This document shows, piece after piece, positions 1 to 10,500 of a DNA stretch of 64,000 bases. The position numbers were made by a program, and so were the translations under genes. Location of the stretch: the NCBI GenBank assembly GCA_012845835.1, contig JABAKD010000005.1, forward strand, positions 10,062,823-10,126,822. Reading direction: 5' to 3'. The DNA is from Undaria pinnatifida. Its lineage: Eukaryota; Sar; Phaeophyceae; Laminariales; Alariaceae. The notes beneath the pieces are model-generated. The model was not told the origin of the DNA. It worked only from the letters and a program-made list of their open reading frames with translations, and did no database searches. Position 1 is the stretch's first letter; each line of letters starts with the position of its first letter.

Positions 1-170
1 GCAGGCCCGGCGAAAGCTGGGGAGCTCGATTCGCGGAGAGAGCGGGCGAAAAAGAAAGTTTTTGGCCCGAGATCGGCGTTCAACGGATCCAGGGAGGCGA
101 GAAGAAAAAGCAAAATTCGAAAAAAGACCAATTTCGAGATTCCCAGTTCGATCTCGGTCATGCGAACGGA

Positions 171-193
171 TATATATATATATATATATATAT
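171..193. repeat. (TA)n microsatellite
   Basis: About 23 bases of uninterrupted TA dinucleotides. No gene is recognised in the surrounding first kilobase. Confidence 0.9.
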
Positions 194-198
194 CTACA

Positions 199-490
199 TG
201 GAGAATTTCCCCATTTTTTTTCCATTCTACGAAGTTGAGAACTGTACGAGTACGTATTATGCTGAATGCGACAGCTACCACGACAGCGAAAGCGACCACG
301 ACTGTCTGCTATATACGGGGAATTCTCCCTTCATTTTCCCGAAAGTTTTCTAGCTTTTACGCAGAATTTTAAAGAGATTTTACCCCATATTTCCCCTGTT
401 CTACGAAGCTGAGAACTCTACGGGTACAAACTGATAGAGTGATACTCGCGTCGACAGGGACAACGACAGCGACTGACTACTGTCCGGTCA
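199..490. repeat. diverged direct duplication, ~185-bp spacing
   Basis: Two segments, about 199-310 and 385-490, share the order: CCCCAT-type pyrimidine stretch, TCTACGAAG, TTGAGAACT or CTGAGAACT, TACGRGTAC, then a CGACAGCG-rich stretch. They look like an old tandem duplication. The intervening sequence and the rest of 1-1070 show no recognisable gene; open frames here are short and lack family motifs. Confidence 0.55.
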
Positions 491-1074
491 CTGGACCCGT
501 ACCTGAACCTTGTGTTGACGCTTCTTTTGTTGTCGTTCCTGCTGCTGCTGGCGTTGCTGGTGTGGTTGGTGATGGCAGTGGTGCTGCTGCGATTTGTCGA
601 TTTCGGCTGATTCTTGGATCCTTTCTCGCCTTCCCCCCGCCCCGATTATTTCTTGCAGCCATTGGACGCTTTTCCTTATTCCAGGTAAAAGTTAGCACAG
701 GATTTGAATACCTGATAAGAAACAGGGAAATAGGAAGGGCGGGCTCTGTTTACACGTAAGAGAGATTCGGGAGTCGTTACGCTGAAGGTTGTGTAGAACA
801 CACCCTTCATCAAATAAGACGTCCATCCAGCGTATAGCCATGCTAAAAACTACGTTTGCTCTACTCGACGAGCCGTTCAAAGCTAACGTTTGAGCATTGG
901 TTTGTGTCGGTCGGCATTTGTTTTCGAGTCAATCCTGAGATTGCAGCAGTCATCGCTACGGTTCGCAACAGCACCAAACAACTGCATTATTTCGCGACAT
1001 GCTACTACTACGATGCTGACATTGCAGCATTTGGCGCTATGTCGGTGACATATATCCATATGCGATGAAAATTT

Positions 1075-2545
1075 CGTCGAACTCACGGCTGACGTCCTTA
1101 AAATATTTTATATGTAATATATTCGTGATACGCTGATTTTCAGGAGCGCGCGCGGTGCCGAAGGCGCCGCGCGGTACGGGATGGGACCGTCTCGCCAGCT
1201 CCAGGCGGATTTGTTTTTAGCCTTCCCGAGGGACGGTATGGGAAATGTTCCCGTTTGTTTTCCCGCGGGATGGGAATGGGACGGGAAGGAGGGAAGCCAT
1301 TTGGTGGACGGGATGGGTGGGATTACACGATTTCTTATTGATTTCTTGTTGGGATATGACGGAACGGGACCGGGTAAGGGGCCGGGAAATCGCTCGGGAA
1401 CATAGTCGGGAAATCGTTCGGGAAAATAATCGAGTAATCGGTCGGGAAGGTGGTCGGGGACGCGGTCGGGGGGGGGGTATGGTCGGGAATGCTTGGCTTC
1501 GTCCTGCTTGAGCCAGCCGCCCAAGCAGATATGCAGGCACCATCCACCTCCACAAGTTCCATGCTTGCCATGTCTTGTGTGTGCATGGGGGGTGTGCGTG
1601 TTTCTGGTTTCTTCCGATAACTCATAGCTGACAGCTAACAGCTGACATGTATTATTGACAATTGACCCCGCGTTTTTTTTGTTTTTTTTTGTAAAATGAT
1701 TTGCAAAAAAACTTATTTATTTATTATTCTTCTTCTTTTTTGGTCCGAAAACAACTTTTTTTCATATTTGATTTCAAAAAGGCCGGGGGGGAAATCATAT
1801 AAAAAAATCGGCAGTGTTCGGCAGTCCAGCGAAATCTTCTCTCCGTCGTTGCATCCAAAGTTGAGTACAATATCTGTCGTGGGTAGGGGGGAAGAAAAAC
1901 CTGCTGAGTGACCCACTACCCGAGCCACGTCTAAGGAGGGAGAAAGAGAAAGAAAAAGGGTGAAGATAACAGATGGGATGAGAGCGAAAAATAAAATAAA
2001 CGAAGCAAAAATAAACATCCACGATGGTCATACGATGGGAAAATGATAAAATCTGGTTGTGAAGGGATTGGGAATAACTGCCCCTGTATAGAGATGCGGG
2101 ACGGGAGAAACTGTCTGAGAACGTCGAGATGGGATGGGAACAAGTGTTCAGGCAATGGGGCAGGAAACAGTCGGGAAGGGAACAGGCAGCGGGATGGCAA
2201 CACATTCGAGACGGGAACAAAACACCTTACGGCGCGACCGGTAGACGGTGGGAACACAAACCAAGGACGGGAACGGTCGGGAAATCGGAATAGAGATCGA
2301 AACACCACACGGTTTCCCGCTCCCGTCCCGACCATATTTTCCCGCTCCGACCTTTACCGCGCGTGCCCCTGCTGATTTTAAGCATTCCATCCTAATGCGC
2401 AACGGTTTGAACGCAGCATTGAACATCCATTCGTTTGTTCATTCTCCATTGTTTGTGATACTGTTGAGAAAAGTGGACTCGACCGATTGACTCATGTTTC
2501 ATATTGTATAAAATTATGATAACAACGTCAGCTGTGAGTTCGACG
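1075..2545. mobile_element. non-coding element with long inverted ends and internal GGGAA/GGGAC arrays
   Basis: The left end reads CGTCGAACTCACGGCTGACG and the right end is its near-exact reverse complement (ACGTCAGCTGTGAGTTCGAC at 2525-2544). The inverted match continues inward for roughly 25 more A/T-rich bases (AATATTTTATATGTAATAT on the left). The 1.47-kb interior has no transposase-like frame. It contains two arrays of short G-rich units (about 1340-1480 and 2060-2340, repeated TCGGGAA/CGGGAAC). Single copies of the same end occur near 12585, 19513 (inverted) and 60182. I could not find a clean target duplication, so it may be a MITE-like DNA element or a pair of end fragments. Confidence 0.5.
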
Positions 2546-4361
2546 GATGTAGGGGTCGATAATCATCTTTGCAATCTGCGCACTGAATCCATCGCCCGGT
2601 TTGAGTAAGTTTCATGAGTCAGAACCTAATATAAGATGGCATTGCATTACAACGCTACTTATCATGCATCACCAAGTGTTAGATTGGTAACGCATCAATC
2701 TGTGTCTAGGTTACATTGTCAGAACTTGTCGGTTTGTTCAAGTGGCTGGTGAATGCTTACCATGGGATGAACAACAACAAAGCTCACCGCACACTCCCAC
2801 GTACCTGTGTTTCTTACAAGGATCGGGCGGGGCCGCCCTCCATAATATTACAGTTGCGCGAAAAGGACGTGACTAAGAGAAGGGGAAGGTAGCGGACCGC
2901 ACCAAGAGGTTGAGGTGCTGCACGTAATTTGAAACACGTGCCATTGAAAAATGTGGGTTTTGCCGGGAGTATTTTTGCGCACTGGCATATGTGAAGGTAG
3001 GTGTTTGTTACGTATGGTGTTCCACTTTGTATTCGCCATCTGTATGAGCAACAGATCAACCGCCCATCCCTGTTGTGTTCCACTTTGTATGCGCCATCTG
3101 TATGAGCAACAGACCCACCGCCCATCCCTGTTGATTAAGGTCTGATTTCTGCTATTCAACTATCGTCGTGTGATTCGGAATCGTCCGTGGGATCGCAATC
3201 GATACTCATAGTGCGATTTACGAATACTGCCGTATGATCTAGGAATAGTATAGCACGACAGTATAGTGGGAATCTGCTCAGTACAAGTACTGTATAACAA
3301 TGGTAGCATCCTGCCTCGAGCCACGCCCCGCGCTGATTGGTCCAGATAACAAAACTGCGCGCCAGAGTTTGTGGGCAGGATGGTTCTTAGAAGAGCACTA
3401 CTGGGACTCGATGTGATTGGCGGTGTTAGGGGTTGGTCTTCACTTCTACTTCAGGCATGCAGCACGTCACGCGCGTGTCCTCGTAGAAGTGCCTTGGACG
3501 ACGCTTTGAATTCCTTGCCAGTACGAGAGCCGGTCCTCGTGGCTTGGCTATTTATGGCCGAGCTACTCCCCCCCCCCCCCCCCCGCTCTCTTTCACTCTT
3601 GTATCCTGACCAAACTAAGCAAGCATTGCTCCTTAATAATAAGAGAAATCTGTCATCCGGGTTTTATGCTGCCGCCAGCTGTGGTCTCGCGATGGACACA
3701 CCTGTGCCCCTTCTGTGGACAGGAAGAAAATAGAAAGAAAACCGCGGTTGAAAGAAAAAAAAAAACTCGGATGAAACGTAATATATGTAAGGAAGTCTCA
3801 ATTGGCAAATGTAGTAGCCAAGCCTTAGCTGAACCCGGAGAAGGATGGCTGAACGGATGGCATGACATGCGCCGAGAGCGCTGAAGGGTGGGGGACGAAT
3901 TCCGGTGGTTTACTAAGTGGAAAAATCCCATCACACAGCTGCAGGAAAAAAACAACAACGTCCATTAGAGCAGTCAGCCCAACTCCTTGACGCTAAGTAC
4001 GCGAAAGATGCTAAACCCACGCCGGAAGTCAGACCACATCTGCTTCCGTGATGGAAAGCACAAGAAGCTACGGACTTGCAACCCCCAAAGTTCACGCTGG
4101 AAAGTGTTGAGTACTGAAGGCCCAAAGTTTACGCTGAAAAGTCTTGAGTACTCAACACGCACAACGCGTAGAGAAGGGAAGAGAAAAAAGCTCGGGAACA
4201 CACACGCACGCAGTACCACCCCCTGCTTTGTACAGTTACGGTCAAAGAAGCGACCCCCTTTTTCTAGTTTCTGGCAAAAATACGCAAGAGAAGATACGAG
4301 TACGTAAACAAATGCGGTGCGAACAAACCGGCATCGACTGACCCGCGGTTTGCTGGGCTAA
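2546..4361. other. no recognised gene; short repeats only
   Basis: Nothing here is identified as a gene. A frame at about 3380-3733 (+) begins with a leucine-rich stretch, but it continues across a C-homopolymer and has no recognisable domain. The only clear structure is the 58-bp tandem duplication at 3018-3133. Confidence 0.6.
3018..3133. repeat. 58-bp tandem duplication (2 copies)
   Basis: Units 3018-3075 and 3076-3133 both begin TGTTCCACTTTGTAT and run through GCCATCTGTATGAGCAACAG to CGCCCATCCCTGT. They differ at only a few positions, which suggests a fairly recent duplication. Confidence 0.9.
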
Positions 4362-5401
4362 TGTTATAAGGCTTAGTTTGGGTAAGCTATTGGTTAACCT
4401 TTCGCAAGTGGTCAAACGGACTAATACCCCACTAATACCTTAACAAATTGCGTCGTCGGCAGGACCATGGTTTTTTTGGGTCGTGGGTTCCAATTCCACC
4501 ATCCACAACAATAAACTTTTGAAGACTTTTCCCGTGTCGAACTTGAAAAATATTCTCCCCGGTATACCCAGGAAATGAAACCGCTTGGATATTGACAGGT
4601 CCGCCCGTATATCCAGCCGACCTGCTATCCCGCCGTTCCAGGGGGGGGAAGAGTGTTATAAGGTTTAGTTTGGGTAAGCTATTATTGGTTAACCTTTTGC
4701 AAGTGGTCAAACGGACTAATACCCCACTAATACTTTAACAAACTTGAACAAGGGGGACGGAGAGGGTGACGTCGCTGTGGGCAGCGGCGGGGCCGGCGCG
4801 TCGGTGGTGGCAGGGGCACCGCGGCGCGTGGCAGGGGCACCGCGGTGCGTGAGAAGGAAGAGGCGTTGTCCCGGAGAGGAATTAGGCGGGTTGCCTCGAT
4901 CGAAGACATTGTCCCGGCAGGTCACCGGCTTACCGCGGACAGGCGAAAGCATTTGGGATCGGGGCTTGCGGCGCGTTTTACGGTGCCGCCGCCTGTGTTC
5001 AGCCCGGTGAAGGGGTCGGGGAAAGGGCCGGCGTACAGTCCCGTGTCGAGGGATCGGGCCGCGGTACTGGGTGAGGATCGCTCATGCCCCCGCCGTCGAC
5101 GACTTGAGGGGGCTCGCGCGCGAAGACTCGACGAGGAGCCTCGCCCGTACCGCGAGCCTCGAACGGATGTCGGCTCTCTCGTCACGCGCCCTCACTCGCT
5201 CGAAAAATACTCTCCCTGGTATCCCCAGGGAATGAAACCGCTTGGATGTCGACAGGTCCGCCCGTATATCCGGCCGACCTGCTATCCCGCCGTTTCAGGT
5301 GGGGAGAGTGTTATAAGGCTTATTTTGGGTAAGCTATTATTGGTTAACCTTTCGCAAGTGCAAGTGGTCAAATGGACTAATACCCCACTAATTCCTTAAC
5401 A
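4362..5401 (+). mobile_element. TRIM-like miniature LTR element, three LTRs
   Basis: Three copies of a short LTR lie at 4362-4445, 4654-4740 and 5309-5401. Each starts TGTTATAAGG and ends TTAACA, giving TG...CA termini with TGTTA/TAACA inverted ends. A purine tract (for example GGGGGGGGAAGAG) immediately precedes the second and third LTRs, as a polypurine tract should. Two bases after the first LTR there is a possible primer-binding site, TGCGTCGTCGGC, seen as TGGCGTCGTCGGC in the 63-kb copies. CTAA flanks both outer ends and may be the target duplication. There are no coding parts, as expected for TRIMs. The second internal region holds a GC-rich foreign segment. The element looks structurally ordered, but LTR divergence suggests it is not recent. 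Confidence 0.7.
4745..5204 (+). other. GC-rich segment carried inside the TRIM, possibly captured host sequence
   Basis: This ~460-bp block is far richer in G+C than its surroundings. It replaces the normal start of the second internal region and is bounded by TRIM sequence (AACTTGAA on the left, GAAAAATACTCTCCC on the right). One + frame stays open throughout, with a charged, proline-containing sequence (for example SIEDIVPAGHRLTADRRKHL). TRIMs are known to carry host gene pieces. I do not recognise the source, and a GC-rich non-coding origin is equally possible. Confidence 0.4.
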
Positions 5402-7190
5402 CTAACCCGTACAGCGTGTAGGACGAAGCATTCCTCTCTAATCATTTATGCTTTTGAAGTGGAAATAAATTTCTAGGAATTTTGAAAAGTACGATAAAAA
5501 AACCAACCGCTTCGATGCGAGATGCGGGTAGACAAAAAAAATACACGCACCAATGTGGCTGCTGCCTAACGACGCCCTGCTGCTGCTGCTGCTTCTGCAT
5601 AAATATGTGCTCTGTGCTCTACGGCAATCGTGCGAAGGTTGCCCAACGACGCCACCGGGGGGGCAATTGCGTGTTGTTCCGCTTCTGCTGCTGCTGCACG
5701 CATACGTCATGTAGGTTTATGCTGGTTTCTTGCCCACGCGATGTTTTCATTCGCCCGCCGGGGCAATTGCGGCTTGTCTTGGCCAACAACATTTCTGCTC
5801 GGCTCGAAACTCGAAAAAACAAACCCAATCCAAAACAAATTAGAAGATCTGGGCCCATTTGAGCCATTTTGGGTCCTGTTTTTTTGGAAGTTGGTCATTT
5901 TTGGGATCGGGGGAATAGCAATAGGCCAAGCCCAACCCAAATTGGAGCAACCCAAACACCGTGCATCCTCTGATTTTGGGCACCCGTAACTCTGCTCGCA
6001 CGCCGAATCTCGTGCCGGGGAAAGGTGTGCGCAGATGGAAAAGCATTGCACTGCGCCGTCAAGCTTTTCAAAGTGTAAAATGTCCAAAGGCCAAGCTGAG
6101 CCGAAGGGAGTTGTGAAGTGTACTCTTTTGAGCGTAGGGCGAATAGTCCCGCTTGCACGGTAGCGTTCACACGTCATATTAGTTAGGCATAATATTAGAC
6201 TACATTTCGTGTGTCAATTTTAACTCAATTGTATTTTCAATCCTGCGCTAGCTGGTGTATGTACCCCTCGGTTCGTGTGGCAGTATGCACGATACAACGA
6301 ATGCTGTCGTACGGCAGTGGTATACGAGATGGCCCCTCTATGGTGCCGGTTGAGTAGTGCCGGTAGCCTGACACCTGTAAAGTGCCTGTATGATCTCTTG
6401 GCCAGCTGGGAACAACCAGTGGTGGCAGTACATGAAAATTAGTAGTAGTGCTATCAATTCTTGGCGTTGTAGGATCGGTATTTCAGGCCGGCACACGCCG
6501 GCAAATCGCCTAGGCTACTTTCATTTTTTTAGAGTTGAAGGCTAACTTTTCTACAAGTCTACTTTCTATCAATTAATTGCTTTCTATGGGCGGGCCGATA
6601 CTACATACTACAGTATTAGTTGCAGCAGTTAGGTCGGATGGAAATTACGTTGTTGATAATTACTAACGCTGCTGAAGAATAAGTGTTGACGTCGCATTCT
6701 GTTTAGTTTGAGTGCCGGCTTCAGCCATCAGCGCAAAGTAGCTATCAGGTACCTAGGTATTAGTTTAGGGCTAACACCACGACCAAGCAACACTTTTGCT
6801 TCGACCGACCCTTCAATTGCCCGATGGTCTTGGAATCACGCTGACTTAGCGTTGCGCATCAGCGCAGAAACCTTGTACTGGTACACAATACCAGTGCGTC
6901 CGGAAATATAATAAACGTTTGAAGATTAATATTTAAATGAAATGTTCATCATATTTTTGGACATTGTGGTACTAGGCATAAAAAGCGTTATCGCTGATTG
7001 AACTGCTCTTGCCGTGTGGTACCTGGTTCCTGTTTGTTCTCAGGAAATCTCAGTAGACGGCCTTCTCCGTCTCGAGCCTTGAAGATCTCTCAGGTCGGGT
7101 CAGGATCCGTCTCAGAAACAAACAACCTCTTGTTCTTCGTTTTGTTATGTTGTTGCGTATTGCGCAGGTGGGTCAGGTGTTTTAGCTGAG
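5402..7190. other. no recognised gene
   Basis: This stretch between the TRIM and the tRNA-like segment holds CTG/CTC-rich short repeats at 5575-5700 and a diverged copy of the CAGCAGTAGTGG inverted-repeat element near 6311-6435. I see no domain, and no splice-consistent exon chain leading into the gene at 7433. Confidence 0.55.
6311..6435 (-). mobile_element. fragment of the CAGCAGTAGTGG inverted-repeat element
   Basis: CCCCTCTATGGTGCCGG, GAGTAGTGCCGGT, TGTAAAGTGCCTGTA and GGGAACAACCAGT occur in the same order as in the reverse complement of the copy at 14023-14203. The ends are eroded. Confidence 0.5.
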
Positions 7191-7191
7191 A

Positions 7192-7270
7192 TCACCATGG
7201 CCAGAGGGTTCTAAACAACAATGACTCCCGAAACCTGTCGTTTTCGGTTCAAATTCCGTCACAGATTCAT
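7192..7270 (+). pseudogene. tRNA-like sequence, degenerate
   Basis: TGGCCAGAGGGTTCTAA resembles a tRNA D-arm (box A), and CGGTTCAAATTCCG resembles a T-arm (box B) with one extra loop base. The intervening part resembles a Leu/Ser-type layout. The D-stem and acceptor stem do not pair well, so this is more likely a tRNA pseudogene or SINE head than a working tRNA. It lies about 165 bp upstream of the start codon of the DUF179 gene. Confidence 0.3.
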
Positions 7271-7432
7271 CATCTCATCATCTCCAGCTGAAATTATCGA
7301 AAAAATGTGTTTGTGATTCCCGAACCAAAACGCTCCATTATCTCTGCAACCCCGGAGCTGTTTGGCGGGTACAACTGCTGCTACACTGCTGTCTCCTGCT
7401 TCGTGTCCTGCGCGACTGGTGTCCACGTTGCC

Positions 7433-7594
7433 ATGGTCGTGGCACGACCATGCCGGGTGCTCGTTCTACTGGCCTTGGTGGTGCCCTGCTCCTCCTTCCA
7501 AGCCGTGGTGAGGCCTGGCTATTCATGGGCTTCGAGGGGTAGATGCGAGAGATGTGCGCACCTCTGGTCAACATCAACGACAGCAACAACTGAC
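7433..7594 (+). CDS. exon 1: signal peptide and start of transit peptide
   Basis: The exon has 54 codons. The ATG is followed by a short basic region, a hydrophobic core (VLVLLALVV) and PCSSF. The expected cleavage before F matches the ASAF/ASF-type motif of ochrophyte plastid preproteins. The rest is Arg/Ser/Thr-rich (ending TSTTATTD), as in transit peptides. The exon ends GAC before a strong donor, GTGAGC, at 7595, in phase 0. This ATG is chosen because upstream in-frame methionines would place non-hydrophobic sequence before the signal peptide. Confidence 0.75.
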
Positions 7595-10500
7595 GTGAGC
7601 AGGGCAGTGTAGGGTTAGAGCATGAGTGGCAACTTTTCACACACGTGCACTCTAAGCTGGCATCACCTCAGCATGACGAGTAATGTCGCATGAGGCTTAT
7701 TTTCCTTATTTTATCGTGCTAGCAAGCCTGCGCGCCCAGCCAACCCGTGCAACGTCGTGCTCCACAGCTGTGTACTTCACTTGTGCTACCTGGCTCAACC
7801 ACGTACGTACGTCTACCCGGCATCTTTCGGTTCTGCGTTTGCTGCCTCTTTGACGAGGTTGCCCGCGAGCACTGCTTTCCAACTCCCCACAGAGTAATTG
7901 CACAGATAATGATCTAGATCACCTAGATCTTATTATGGCGTCATGATATGCCGTGCAGGATCTGTGCAGTACAGATCCAACCCAGGAAACATGTGCTAGG
8001 TCATTCAGATCGTGCGGCTCTCACCTGGCAACATCTACAGGTCATGCGGATATAGACCAGGGATCTGTCGGCCCTGACAGACATAGGTCCTCTATAGATT
8101 GTCAATGGGGATCTGATATGTCTCATGCGTGCAGAGTTGTGACGGAAATTAGAGCAAACAGCCGAAATGCGGTACCTGGTACGAGTGTACAAGCGCAGGT
8201 CCTTTCATAGTGTGGTGAGCTTGAGCTTTTTTTCTCCCCATCCGCCGGTGTATAATAATTAAAAAAAAAAAAAAACTTCCGCATCGTATCGCCTGCCATA
8301 CTGGATCCCGCGGTGCCATGTCAACAACACCACAAGAGGGTATTAATAGCAGTAGAACACCCAGAGCATGCTGAACGTGCTGCACATACAATCTGAACGT
8401 ACTGAAACTGCTGAACCCACTGAACGCGCTGAATGTGCTACACGTACTGGACATACTGACCGTACTGACACCGTACTGCACATTTCGAACACAATGCAGA
8501 TACTGAAGGTACGGGACATAATTAACGTCCTGGACGTACTGAAAAGGTAGTGATTGCACTCAACATACTGCGTATACCGAATGCGTTGCACATACCAAAC
8601 GTGCTGCACATGTCGAACGTTATGAACCTATTGGGTATACTGGACACACCGAACACACCGAGCACACTGAACGCATTGAACCTATTGAAAATTACTAACG
8701 TACTGAACGTATTGGTCGCTACAACCGCCGTTGAGAATGCCACCGTGGATCATGACCCACCCCGACACTCCCCACCACCACCACATCAAACATATCAGGA
8801 GATGGGCGAGGGTCAAGCGGTCAGTCGGACACGGCTGCCTATCAAGGCGTTTCCATCCGTCTAGACGAAATGTCTCCTACTCCCCCGGTAAAAAACCCTT
8901 CCTTTACAATTGTGAAAACCCCTGTTGTATATATTTCAACCATACGATAAGGAATTTGGCGTTTGCCTTGACAGCTTCTGTCTAGGGATGAAAGTGCCTG
9001 TCTCCTGTAGCCGCCAGCCAATCCGCGCCCTCGCCCTAGCAATCATTCCCTTTCGCCGGCCCCAAACCCCAACAACTAACAATTCCTTATCCGTCCGAAA
9101 ACCGCCACAAAACAGCAGGGGGCATCAGTAATTGGAGCTTTTCGAGCTTCTAGCACCACCACCGCCACGACTACTACTACTCGAAGGACGCGGTGTTTCC
9201 CGCTGGTCCTCAAGGCGGGGATAGGGGAACGAGGGGACGGGGAAGGGGATGAAAGCCGCCACAATCCCGCAGAAAACGCCACCTCTGGCGACGAACCAGG
9301 TAACGCTCACGAGGGAGACAGTGAAGGCGCTGGTGAGCGGATGGAGCTGCGGGATTTTCGAGCTCGACTCATGTCGAAGGGTTTGAATGGCTGGGGGGCG
9401 GAGACGGGAGCGGGGGAGGGCGGGGGGGAGGGAAGGGAAGGAACAACTGGCGGAAAGGAGGCGACGCCGAGCAAGGAGAGGTGGGAAATTTAATAGGTGT
9501 GCGTGTGGTGACAGCGGCGGCGGTGGCGGTAGTGGTGGTGGTGGTGGTGGCGGTGTTGATGGTGGTGCTGGTGGTGTGTGTTAGCGGTCTTGGCGTTGTG
9601 TTGATGTTGGTGTTGTTGGTTTTGGTATTGCTGTTGGTAGTGGTGGTCGTATTGGTTTTGGTGTTGATGATGGCTTTGGTGGTATCATATTTATTGTGGT
9701 GATGGTGATGGTGGTGATGGTGGTGTCGGTGTTGATGTTGGTGTTGTCGGTGTCGATGGTGGTGTTGGTGTTGGTGGTGATGGCGGTTTGTTGGTGGTGT
9801 TGGTGATGTTTTGGTGTCGATTTTTTCGGTGATGTTTGTGTGTATGATTTTGATAGTGTTGGCGTCGGTTGTGGTATTAGTGGCGCTAACATCGCCTTTT
9901 GTGGTGGTGTTGGTGGTGTTGGTGGCGGTGTTGGTTCTGATGTTGGTGGCGGTGTTGAATCTGATGTGGGTGGTGCTGGTTTCGGTATTATAAGTGTTAT
10001 TTGCGGGTGAACATAGTAATCAGGACCATATATGGCTAGCATAAATTGGGGAATATGTCGGTGTTTGTTACTATGGTAGGTTCTGATTACTGTGATCACT
10101 CGTAACAGTGGTGTTGTTGGTGGGTTTGGTGGTGGTGGTGGTGCTGGTGGTGGTGCTGGTGGTTGCAGTGTTTGGTGTTTGTTTTGGTGATATTTTAGCG
10201 GCAGCGGTGGTGGGGTTGGTGGCCTTTGGTGGCGTTGATGGTGTCGTTGTTGTTGTTGTTGTTGTTGTTGTGTGTTGGTAGTGGTGGTGGTGTCTGCTCC
10301 GCAGCTGTCGATTGTCTTCACATGAAACTATTAGTTATATCTAGCGGAACCCGGCACATGCGCACTGTTGTTGGGTATCGTATCGAAAGTTTCGATGTAT
10401 CGACTATAAAAATAAATAAATGTGGGACCGAAAAATGTTGCCGAACGCTGCCAAACTTCACCGAACCATACTGAACCTTGCCGAACTTGACCGGATCTTA

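Noticed and set aside
9581-10321. 246-codon His/Thr/Pro-rich frame on the minus strand
   Set aside because: It is the complement of the G/T-rich triplet tract in intron 2; composition alone keeps the frame open.
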